Assembly: GCA_049306275.1 (NCBI GenBank)
Contig: JBAQQB010000173.1
Coordinates: 62,001 to 126,000 of the forward strand
Direction: 5' to 3'
Length of the DNA: 64,000 bases
Origin: JADJTT01 sp049306275
Lineage (GTDB): Bacteria; Bacteroidota; Bacteroidia; Chitinophagales; Saprospiraceae
In this document: piece after piece, positions 1 through 7,650 of the stretch
Numbering within the stretch: position 1 is the first letter of the stretch
How the letters are laid out: each line of letters starts with the position of its first letter
Made by a program: the position numbers and the translations under genes
Notes under the pieces: generated by a model
Told to the model about the DNA's origin: nothing
The model's input: the letters and a program-made list of their open reading frames with translations, nothing else
Database searches by the model: none

Positions 1-2
1 GA

Positions 3-113
3 GGCATGTTCGACGCAGGCCCTAAACTCCCCCCGCATTACCGCGACGAAGATTATCCGGAAATTCAGTGGGATGAAAATCTGGCGACCCGCGAAAATGT
101 CCTCCCTGAGTAA
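3..113 (+). CDS. 3' end of an unidentified gene (partial)
   Basis: Only the last 36 codons are inside the window, read in frame 3 and ending at TAA 111-113. The residues (for example FDAGPKLPPHYRDEDYP) look like real coding sequence rich in acidic and proline residues, while the other two frames are less protein-like or stop early. I do not recognise the family. It precedes the V-ATPase operon by 83 bp; that gap holds a TATCTTG-like -7 candidate near 166-172 but no clear promoter. Confidence 0.5.
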   Translation, partial: GMFDAGPKLPPHYRDEDYPEIQWDENLATRENVLPE

Positions 114-196
114 AAAATAAACCGATATTCTGCCTTTCTCCTTCCCCATTCGCCTCTTTTGATCTATCTTGCGGGCTGCTCAAAAAGAGGTTAACC

Positions 197-808
197 ATGG
201 AAGGAAAATTGCAGGAACTGACCAATAAGATTTATCAGGAAGGTCTTGAAAAGGCCCGCCGGGAATCGGCAGAATTACTTGCCGCCGCCCAGGAGGAGGC
301 AGCCCGGATTTTAGCTGAAGCCGGCAAGGAAGCCCAGCGCACACGCACACGCGCTGCGGAAGAAGCTGAAGCCCTCCGGAAAAACGCCATTTCCGAACTG
401 CAACTCGCAGGAAAACAGGCCCAAAGCGCCCTGCGCCAGGAAATCACCAACCTGATCTCCGGCAAATTGTTCTCCGGCCCCATTGACCAGGCCTTCGACG
501 ACGCCGGCTTCTTCCAGTCGGTCATCGAAGCCGCCGTTAAAAACTGGGATCCCGCGCAAATGGGCGCCTCCCTGCAAATCATCCTCCCGGAAGGCAAGCG
601 CAAGGAGCTCGAACAAGTCCTCCCCGCAAGGCTGGCTCACCACCTCGATAAAGGCCTGGAACTGCGCTATGACGAGAACCTGCAAAAAGGCTTCCGCATC
701 GGACCCTCCGACGGCCGCTTCATCGTGTCGTTTACCCCTGATGACTTCGACCGCTTCTTCCGGCAGTTTCTCCGGCCTCAAATCACCCAACTGCTCTTCG
801 GTTCATGA
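197..808 (+). CDS. ntpE: V/A-type ATP synthase subunit E
   Basis: 203 residues. This is the peripheral-stalk subunit that links the catalytic A/B head to membrane subunit I. The N-terminal half is a long, charged, alanine-rich helix (about residues 1-85, many E/A/R) typical of subunit E, followed by a compact mixed domain containing the FRIGPSDGRFIVSF stretch. The ATG at 197 follows an AGAGG-like purine tract. It is the first gene of a seven-gene operon and overlaps the next by ATGA (805-808). The assignment rests on the coiled-coil profile and the operon position, since E subunits are poorly conserved in sequence. Confidence 0.85.
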   Translation: MEGKLQELTNKIYQEGLEKARRESAELLAAAQEEAARILAEAGKEAQRTRTRAAEEAEALRKNAISELQLAGKQAQSALRQEITNLISGKLFSGPIDQAFDDAGFFQSVIEAAVKNWDPAQMGASLQIILPEGKRKELEQVLPARLAHHLDKGLELRYDENLQKGFRIGPSDGRFIVSFTPDDFDRFFRQFLRPQITQLLFGS

Positions 809-1635
809 ACCAGCGCAATTATTATTACCTGGTGGCCGGTTTGCCGGATATTCTCCTGGAACAGCCCAAACCGCCTTTCTCCAGCCTCCAGTACAGGGAT
901 GAGCTGCACCATCATCTACATCCCGACGACTACCGGCAGGTGGAACTCCTTTTCCTCTTCTTCGACAACCGCAACCTGCTCCATATTCTGGAGAAAAAAG
1001 AAGGCCAATGGGATGAACGCGGCAATTTCTCCATCGAAACACTGGATGCCGGCATCCGCGATGGGGAAGGACTTCCCTCCTATATGCACCACTTTATCCA
1101 GGCCTACCAGCAAGAACTTCCCTTGCAGCCCAATATGAGCTGGGAAAACCAACTGGCAGACCTCTACTTCGAATATGGCATCCAACACGCACAAGGATTC
1201 CCCCACCGCTGGATCACCTTTGAACGCGACCTGAGGAACGTACTGGCCGCCCTGAGCGCCCGAAAACAAAAGAGAAGCCTGGAAGGCGAAATACTAGGCG
1301 CTTCCGATATCTCAGAAGCGATCCGCCACCACGCCTCCCGCGACTTCGGCCTTGGCGCCGAATTTCCCATCGTAGAAAAACTGCTCCAGATCGAGGAAAA
1401 GGAAAACCTGCTGGAAAAGGAATTCGACCTCGACAAGGTAAGATGGAACTACATCGACCAGCTTAACACCTTCGAATACTTCACCGTCGACGTCCTCCTG
1501 GGCTACCTGCTCAAGCTTTTTATGCTCGAGCGCTGGAAGCCCCTCGACAACGCCGACGGATTAGCCCTGCTCAACGGCCTGATCAGCCATTTGAAAACCA
1601 GTTTTGAATTTCCCAAGGAGTTTGTCCTGACATGA
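805..1635 (+). CDS. DUF2764 family protein, V-ATPase operon
   Basis: 276 residues, opening with MNQRNYYYLVAGLPDILLEQ, typical of the DUF2764 family found in Bacteroidota V-type ATPase operons. The position between subunits E and A is where subunit C (central-stalk adaptor to the K ring) is encoded in other V/A ATPases, so it is plausibly a divergent subunit C; that role is inference. The protein is mostly helical and charged, with no signal peptide or membrane segment. It is translationally coupled on both sides by 4-bp overlaps (ATGA with ntpE and with ntpA). Confidence 0.8.
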   Translation: MNQRNYYYLVAGLPDILLEQPKPPFSSLQYRDELHHHLHPDDYRQVELLFLFFDNRNLLHILEKKEGQWDERGNFSIETLDAGIRDGEGLPSYMHHFIQAYQQELPLQPNMSWENQLADLYFEYGIQHAQGFPHRWITFERDLRNVLAALSARKQKRSLEGEILGASDISEAIRHHASRDFGLGAEFPIVEKLLQIEEKENLLEKEFDLDKVRWNYIDQLNTFEYFTVDVLLGYLLKLFMLERWKPLDNADGLALLNGLISHLKTSFEFPKEFVLT

Positions 1636-3413
1636 ATACAGCTAACACAAAGAAAACCGCATCCACCGGCAAGGTGACCGGCATTATCGCCAACCTCGTC
1701 ATCGTGCAGTTCGAGGGGCCCGTTGCCCAAAACGAAGTGTGCTTCATCCAGCACCCCGACGCGCCCCTGATGGCCGAAGTCATCAAGGTCATCGGCGACC
1801 GGGCTTACGTCCAGGCCTTCGAAAGCACGCGAAGCCTCCGCGTCGGCCTTCCCGTCGAGTTCAGCGGGCGCCTGCTCGAAGCCACCCTCGGCCCCGGCGT
1901 ACTCTCCCAGATCTACGACGGCCTCATGCACGACCTGCACACCATGACCGGCGTCTTTCTGCAAAAAGGCGAATACACCGCAGCGCTCGACTATGAAAAG
2001 CTTTGGGCTTTCACCCCCGTCGCTCAGCAAGGCAGTACCGTCTCGGCGGGCGACTGGCTTGGCGAGGTCATGGAGAACAGCATCCTGCACCGCATCATGG
2101 TTCCTTTCACACTGGAAGGACGCTACACCCTGCACTCCATCGTCGCGGCAGGCGAATACCGGGTCAACGACACCATCGCCGTGTTGCGCGATCAAAACGG
2201 GAAGGAAATACCCGTCACCATGGTGCAAAAATGGCCGATCAAACGGGCTATCAAAACCTACCGCGAAAAGCCGCGCCCGTTCAAGATCCTGGAAACCGGC
2301 GTGCGCACCATCGACACGCTCAACCCCATCGTGGAAGGCGGCACCGGCTTCATCCCCGGCCCCTTCGGCAGCGGCAAGACCGTGATGCAGCACGCCATCT
2401 CCAAACAGGCGGAAGCCGATGTCGTGGTGGTAGCAGCTTGCGGCGAACGCGCCAACGAGGTGGTGGAACTCTTCACCGAATTCCCCGAACTCGACGACCC
2501 ACGCACCGGCCGCAAACTCATGGAGCGCACCGTCATCATCGCCAATACCTCCAACATGCCCGTGGCGGCCCGCGAAGCCTCCGTCTACACGGCCATGACC
2601 ATCAGCGAATACTACCGCTCCATGGGACACAAAGTGCTCCTGCTGGCCGACTCCACCTCCCGCTGGGCACAAGCCCTGCGCGAAATGTCCAACCGCATGG
2701 AGGAACTCCCCGGCCCCGACGCCTTCCCGATGGACCTTCCCGCCATCATCTCCAACTTCTACGCCAGGGCCGGCATCGTCTACCTCAACAACGGGCAAAC
2801 CGGGTCCATCACCTTCATCGGTACCGTATCGCCCGCAGGCGGTAACCTCAAGGAGCCGGTCACCGAGGCGACGCGGAAAGCGGCGCGCTGCTTCTACGCC
2901 CTTTCGCAACAACGCGCCGACAGCAAGCGCTACCCCGCCATCGACCCCATCGACAGCTATTCCAAGTACCTCGAATATCCCGAACTGCAGCAATCGCTCA
3001 ACGAAATGATCGCCCCCGACTGGGTCGGCAACGTCAACCGCCTGAAAAACATCCTGCTCCGGGGCAAGGAAGCCTCCGAACAGATCAACATCCTGGGCGA
3101 CGATGGCGTGTCTGTCGACTACCACCTCACCTACTGGAAGTCGGAGATCGTCGACGCCGTTATCCTGCAACAAGACGCCTTCGACAAGGTGGACGCACGG
3201 ACGCCCCTCGCACGGCAACACTTCATGGTCGAACTGGTCCTCCAGGTCTGCGACACCGAATACGCCTTCGACTCCTACGAACCGATCAACCCCTACTTCA
3301 AACGGGTGATCAACCAGCTGAGGCAAATGAACTACTCTGCCTATCAAACTCCTGAATTCCAGGAGTTTGAAAAAGGATTGCACGAAATTATTTCAGAAAG
3401 AAAAAAGGTCTGA
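1632..3413 (+). CDS. ntpA: V/A-type ATP synthase subunit A (catalytic)
   Basis: 593 residues, the usual length. It binds and hydrolyses or makes ATP in the A3B3 head. The P-loop GPFGSGKT lies at residues 243-250, and GER follows in VVAACGERANEVVE. The DSTSRWAQALREMSNRMEE and GTVSPAGGN segments are subunit-A hallmarks, and the non-homologous insert that distinguishes A from F1-beta is present. The start overlaps the DUF2764 stop (ATGA), and its own stop overlaps the ntpB start by one base (TGATG), indicating tight coupling and equimolar synthesis with B. Confidence 0.97.
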   Translation: MNTANTKKTASTGKVTGIIANLVIVQFEGPVAQNEVCFIQHPDAPLMAEVIKVIGDRAYVQAFESTRSLRVGLPVEFSGRLLEATLGPGVLSQIYDGLMHDLHTMTGVFLQKGEYTAALDYEKLWAFTPVAQQGSTVSAGDWLGEVMENSILHRIMVPFTLEGRYTLHSIVAAGEYRVNDTIAVLRDQNGKEIPVTMVQKWPIKRAIKTYREKPRPFKILETGVRTIDTLNPIVEGGTGFIPGPFGSGKTVMQHAISKQAEADVVVVAACGERANEVVELFTEFPELDDPRTGRKLMERTVIIANTSNMPVAAREASVYTAMTISEYYRSMGHKVLLLADSTSRWAQALREMSNRMEELPGPDAFPMDLPAIISNFYARAGIVYLNNGQTGSITFIGTVSPAGGNLKEPVTEATRKAARCFYALSQQRADSKRYPAIDPIDSYSKYLEYPELQQSLNEMIAPDWVGNVNRLKNILLRGKEASEQINILGDDGVSVDYHLTYWKSEIVDAVILQQDAFDKVDARTPLARQHFMVELVLQVCDTEYAFDSYEPINPYFKRVINQLRQMNYSAYQTPEFQEFEKGLHEIISERKKV

Positions 3414-4732
3414 TGGAAACCCAAGCCTTCCAACGCATATACACCCGCATCGAGCAACTGACCAAGGCCACCTGCACCGTCCGCGCCGCAGGCGTGGGCT
3501 ATGAGGAACTGGCCCTCGTGCACGGCCGCCTGGCCCAGGTGGTGAAGATCGTCGACGATCTGGTCACCCTGCAAGTCTTCGCAGGTACCGAGGGTATTCC
3601 CACCAATGCCGAAGTGGCCTTTTACGGCTCTCCTCCCTCCCTGCGCGTAGGCGAAGCCCTGGCAGGCCGGTTCTTCAACGCCTACGGGCAGCCGATCGAC
3701 GGCGGCCCCGAGGTCGAAGGAGAAGAGCGGGAGATCGGCGGCCCCTCGGTCAACCCCGTGCGCCGCATGCAGCCATCCGAACTCATCGCCACCGGTATCG
3801 CAGGTATCGACCTGAACAACACCCTGGTCACCGGCCAGAAGATTCCCTTCTTCGCCGACCCCGACCAGCCCTTCAACCAGGTCATGGCCATGGTGGCCCT
3901 CCGCGCGCAAGCCGATAAGATCATCCTTGGCGGCATGGGGCTGACCAACGACGACTACCTGTTTTTCAAACAGGTCTTCGAAAACGCCGGCGCCCTGCAC
4001 CGCATCATCAGCTTCGTCAACACCACCGAAGACCCGCCCGTCGAGCGCCTCCTCGTGCCCGACATGGCGCTCACCGCGGCTGAGTATTTCGCGGTTGATA
4101 AGCAAGAAAAAGTCCTGGTGCTGCTCACCGACATGACCCTCTACGCCGACGCCCTGAGTATCGTGTCGAACCGCATGGACCAGATTCCTTCCAAAGACAG
4201 TATGCCGGGCTCCCTTTACAGCGACCTGGCCAAACTATACGAAAAAGCCGTGCAGTTCGACCACGGCGGCTCGATCACCATCATAGCCGTGACCACCCTC
4301 TCCGGAGGCGATATCACCCACGCCATCCCCGACAATACGGGGTATATCACCGAAGGCCAGCTCTTCCTGCGCCGCGATACCGAGATCGGCAAGGTCATCA
4401 TCGACCCCTTCCGGAGCTTGTCGCGATTAAAACAATTGGTCATCGGCAAGAAGACCAGGGCCGACCACCCGCAGGTGATGAACGCCGCCATCCGCCTCTT
4501 CGCCGACGCCGCCAATGCGCGGACCAAGCTGGAGAACGGTTTCGACCTGACCGACTACGACGAGCGCACCCTGCAATTCGCCCGCGAATACTCCGGCCGG
4601 ATTCTGGCGATCGACGTGAACATCGATACGGACGAGATGCTGCAAACGACCTGGGAACTCTTCGCCAAACACTTCACCCAGGCTGAAGTGGCGATCCGCA
4701 AAGAATTCATGGACCAATACTGGAAAGCCTGA
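3413..4732 (+). CDS. ntpB: V/A-type ATP synthase subunit B (regulatory)
   Basis: 439 residues. This non-catalytic nucleotide-binding subunit alternates with A in the head. As in the family there is no functional P-loop: the equivalent region reads VTGQKIPFFADPDQPFNQV. The VLVLLTDMTLYADALSIVSN and TGYITEGQLFLRRD segments identify it. The arginine reaching into the A site lies in the PFRSLSRLK segment. The start shares a base with the ntpA stop (TGATG), and the stop overlaps the ntpD start at 4732 the same way. Confidence 0.96.
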   Translation: METQAFQRIYTRIEQLTKATCTVRAAGVGYEELALVHGRLAQVVKIVDDLVTLQVFAGTEGIPTNAEVAFYGSPPSLRVGEALAGRFFNAYGQPIDGGPEVEGEEREIGGPSVNPVRRMQPSELIATGIAGIDLNNTLVTGQKIPFFADPDQPFNQVMAMVALRAQADKIILGGMGLTNDDYLFFKQVFENAGALHRIISFVNTTEDPPVERLLVPDMALTAAEYFAVDKQEKVLVLLTDMTLYADALSIVSNRMDQIPSKDSMPGSLYSDLAKLYEKAVQFDHGGSITIIAVTTLSGGDITHAIPDNTGYITEGQLFLRRDTEIGKVIIDPFRSLSRLKQLVIGKKTRADHPQVMNAAIRLFADAANARTKLENGFDLTDYDERTLQFAREYSGRILAIDVNIDTDEMLQTTWELFAKHFTQAEVAIRKEFMDQYWKA

Positions 4733-5343
4733 TGGCCATCAAGTTTCAATACAACAAAACCGCCTTACAGGAGCTCAACCGGCAGTTGCGCATCCGCCTG
4801 CGGGCATTGCCGACCCTGAAGAACAAGGAGGCGGCCCTGCGGGTGGAAGTGAAAAAAGCCCGCGATGCCGCGCACACCCGGGAGAAGGACATGGAGGCCC
4901 AATTGGAGCAATACCGGTCCATGCTCCGGCTGTGGGAAGAATTCGACGCATCTCTGGTGCAGATAGAGGAAGTAAAAGTCAGAACCCGCAAGATAGCCGG
5001 CATCCGGGTACCGGAACTGGAAGAAGTGATCTTTCAGGTCAAACCCTACAGCCTCTTCCTCAACCCCCACTGGTATGCCGACGGGGTTGTCATGTTGAAA
5101 AAAATGGCCAGCCTGGCCATCGAACGCGAGTTCTTCCTGCGCACCACCGCCCTGCTGGACAAAGCCAGGAAAAGGACCACCCAAAAGGTCAACCTCTACG
5201 AAAAAGTGCAAATACCCGGCTACGAAGAAGCCGTCCTGAAGATCAAGCGCTTTATGGAAGACGAGGAAAACCTCACCAAAGCCGCGCAAAAGATCGTCAA
5301 GAACCGCCAACAGGCCGAAGCCGCAAAAAATAAGTCCCGATGA
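4732..5343 (+). CDS. ntpD: V/A-type ATP synthase subunit D (central shaft)
   Basis: 203 residues. Subunit D is the rotating coiled-coil shaft inside the A3B3 ring, the counterpart of F1 gamma. The N-terminal helix (KFQYNKTALQELNRQLRIRL) and the C-terminal helix (roughly 150-203, rich in K/E/Q) bracket a short globular part, the expected antiparallel coiled coil. Usual subunit D length is about 200. It overlaps ntpB and ntpI. No subunit F, D's usual partner, is encoded next to it. Confidence 0.9.
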   Translation: MAIKFQYNKTALQELNRQLRIRLRALPTLKNKEAALRVEVKKARDAAHTREKDMEAQLEQYRSMLRLWEEFDASLVQIEEVKVRTRKIAGIRVPELEEVIFQVKPYSLFLNPHWYADGVVMLKKMASLAIEREFFLRTTALLDKARKRTTQKVNLYEKVQIPGYEEAVLKIKRFMEDEENLTKAAQKIVKNRQQAEAAKNKSR

Positions 5344-7145
5344 TCGTACCTATGCAAAAATACGCCTTCCTGGCCCACCGCGACGACTATGGGGAGTTCC
5401 TCCGGGAGCTCCGCCAACTGGGCGCGGTGCATGTCCGGGAAAAGGATACGCCCGTCGAAGAGCCCTCCGAAGAATTGAAACGGGACCAAAAGGACCTCGA
5501 CGCCGCCATCAGGCTGCTGCAAAGGCGGGAGGGCAAAGCAGGCGCCGCTGCCGCCCTGCCTCACGATGAAGGTATGGACCTGGCGCGCCACATCATCCAG
5601 CTGCAGGAGGAACAGGACGCCCTGAAAAACCAGGTGCAACTCATGCAGCGCGCCCTGAACGAGCTGGAGCCCTGGGGCGATTTTTCCAATGAAACCCTCA
5701 AAGCCCTGTACGCCGCAGGATGGGAAGTGAGCCTCTACACCTGCCCCTCCCGCAAGTTTCAGCCCGAATGGGAAAAAGACCACTACCTCTGGATCATCTC
5801 CACCGTGCCGCCCACGCTCTTCTTCGCTGTGGTGCACCGGGCGGGAGAAAAGCCAGTCATCGATGCCGAAGATATGCCCTGGCCTGAATTGGACCCCGCC
5901 GCGCTGCGGGAAAAGATCGCCGGGCAGCAGAAAAAGGTCGCGCAACTGGAAGAAACCCTCTGCGGATACCAGGGCCATGGGCTTCCCCTGCTGCGCGAAG
6001 CCATGCTGGAATGGCAGGAGAAGTACGATTGGAAACACATTCTCTCCCACACGTCCAGAGAGGTGGAAGACGCCTTGATGGTGCTGGAAGGCTTCGTGCC
6101 GGTTTCCAAAGAGGAAGACCTTAAAGCGCTGTGCGAGCGATCGGATATCGTGTATTTCGAAGAAAATCCGGATCCCACTGATCAGCCGCCCGTTTTGCTC
6201 AAAAACAACCGCTTTTCAAAGCTCTTTGAGCCCATTGGTTCGCTGTTTTCCCTCCCCGCCTATCAGGAGCTCGACCTGACGCCCTTTTTCGCCCCCTTCT
6301 TCATGCTGTTTTTCGGCTTCTGCCTGGGCGATGCGGGTTATGGCCTCGTTGCGCTCCTCGGGGCCACCTTCTACAAGCGCAAGGCAGCGGCCGACTGGAA
6401 GCCCATCCTCACCCTGATCCAGTTCCTCGGCTTGTCGACCATTTTCATGGGCCTTTTTACCGGCACCTTCTTCGGCCTCAGCCTGCTGGAAGACCAATTT
6501 GCCTGGCTAGGCGGCATCCGCAACCTGATGATCGACAGCAACCAGGCCTTTAACGTGGCTTTGATACTCGGGGTGGTACAGATATTGGTCGGCCTTGCCG
6601 TTCAAGCCGCCAACCGCATCAAGCAATTCGGATTCCAATACGCCATTCCGATCTTCGGATGGATCGTATTGCTGATCAGCCTCATCGATATTGGGCTCGC
6701 CAAAGCTTTCGCCCCGTTTTCGACCTATGTTGCCTGGGCTGGCGTTGCGATGATCGTGTTGTTCAGCGACCCCAAGGCCGGTATTTTCGGCAGGATCGGG
6801 AAAGGGCTCTGGGATCTCTACGGCATCACCGGCTTTTTTGGCGACCTGCTCAGCTATATCCGCCTTTTCGCCTTGGGCATTTCCAGCGCCATCCTGGGCT
6901 TCGTGATCAATGATATCGCCTTGCAAATGAAAGGCGTCGCCCCCGTGATCGGCCCCATTTTATTCGTCCTTTTCCTGGTGGTGGGGCACGCCGCCAACCT
7001 GCTCATCGCCGCGTTGGGGTCCTTTGTGCACCCCATGCGTTTGACTTTCGTAGAATTTTACAAAAATGCCGGGTTTGTGGGTGGAGGGAAGCCCTACGCA
7101 CCATTTGCCCCCCGGCGCAAAGAATCGTCGAACCAACAAAAATGA
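5340..7145 (+). CDS. ntpI: V/A-type ATP synthase subunit I (membrane stator)
   Basis: 601 residues, the 'a-type' stator that carries ions to and from the K ring. The first 310 residues are a soluble helical arm; the C-terminal half has about seven to eight membrane segments. The segments LGDAGYGLVALLG and LLSYIRLFALGISSAILG (with the arginine facing the ring carboxylate) and the closing MRLTFVEFYKNAGFVGGG are characteristic. An in-frame ATG five codons later (MQKYAF) is an alternative start. It overlaps ntpD by 4 bp and is 7 bp from the true ntpK start. Confidence 0.95.
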   Translation: MIVPMQKYAFLAHRDDYGEFLRELRQLGAVHVREKDTPVEEPSEELKRDQKDLDAAIRLLQRREGKAGAAAALPHDEGMDLARHIIQLQEEQDALKNQVQLMQRALNELEPWGDFSNETLKALYAAGWEVSLYTCPSRKFQPEWEKDHYLWIISTVPPTLFFAVVHRAGEKPVIDAEDMPWPELDPAALREKIAGQQKKVAQLEETLCGYQGHGLPLLREAMLEWQEKYDWKHILSHTSREVEDALMVLEGFVPVSKEEDLKALCERSDIVYFEENPDPTDQPPVLLKNNRFSKLFEPIGSLFSLPAYQELDLTPFFAPFFMLFFGFCLGDAGYGLVALLGATFYKRKAAADWKPILTLIQFLGLSTIFMGLFTGTFFGLSLLEDQFAWLGGIRNLMIDSNQAFNVALILGVVQILVGLAVQAANRIKQFGFQYAIPIFGWIVLLISLIDIGLAKAFAPFSTYVAWAGVAMIVLFSDPKAGIFGRIGKGLWDLYGITGFFGDLLSYIRLFALGISSAILGFVINDIALQMKGVAPVIGPILFVLFLVVGHAANLLIAALGSFVHPMRLTFVEFYKNAGFVGGGKPYAPFAPRRKESSNQQK

Positions 7146-7152
7146 TCTGATA

Positions 7153-7608
7153 ATGGGTACTGCAATTATTCTCGCTTACATTGGACTGGGATTGATGGTC
7201 GGTTTAGCCGGCGTGGGCAGCGCCATGGGCGTGTCTATCGGCGGCAACGCAACCATTGGCGCCCTGAAAAAGAACGACAGCGCGTTCGGCAGCTACATGC
7301 TGCTCAGCGCCCTTCCCGGCACCCAGGGCCTCTATGGCTTCGCCGGTTTTTTCATCTTCAACAACTCGGGCGTCATTGGGCCGGAGATCACGATGCTGCA
7401 AGGCATGGCAGTTTTGGCGGCAGGTTTCGCCCTGGGTTTGGTGGGTCTTATCTCCGCCATTCAGCAGGGCCGGGTCTGCGCCAACGGCATCGCCAGCATT
7501 GGGGCAGGTTATGATGTTTTCGGCCGCACCATGGTGCTCGCTGTATTTCCCGAACTTTATGCCATCGTAGCTTTCGCCACTGCCTTCCTGATCAGTGCGG
7601 GCCTGTAA
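7153..7608 (+). CDS. ntpK: V/A-type ATP synthase subunit K (rotor ring proteolipid)
   Basis: 151 residues with four membrane segments, i.e. the fused double-hairpin c subunit of V-type rotors. I chose ATG 7153 rather than an upstream in-frame codon inside ntpI because the family starts directly with the first hydrophobic helix. The ion-site carboxylate is E134 (in VFPELYAIVAF). The first hairpin has LPGTQGLYGF with L54, T57 and Q58, and Q105 lies exactly 29 residues before E134. This arrangement matches the sodium site of Enterococcus hirae NtpK (L61, T64, Q65, Q110, E139). It is the last gene of the operon. Confidence 0.95.
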   Translation: MGTAIILAYIGLGLMVGLAGVGSAMGVSIGGNATIGALKKNDSAFGSYMLLSALPGTQGLYGFAGFFIFNNSGVIGPEITMLQGMAVLAAGFALGLVGLISAIQQGRVCANGIASIGAGYDVFGRTMVLAVFPELYAIVAFATAFLISAGL

Positions 7609-7621
7609 TCCTTCTTTTTTC

Positions 7622-7629
7622 TAACTTTG
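7622..7629 (+). promoter_or_regulatory. Putative -7 promoter element (TAACTTTG)
   Basis: Exact match to the Bacteroidota -7 consensus TAnnTTTG, 22 bp before the start of the FG-GAP lipoprotein gene and just after the end of ntpK. No convincing TTTG/TTG element lies 19-21 bp upstream, so the call rests on the -7 box and position only. Confidence 0.45.
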
Positions 7630-7650
7630 TATTAGAAAAAGTCGTTGATT

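Noticed and set aside
1503..3383. Long antisense open frame of 626 codons opposite ntpA
   Set aside because: Opposite a highly conserved catalytic gene with C-ending codons; the frame is low in complexity (V, G, D, H rich) and has no domain. It is a codon-bias shadow.
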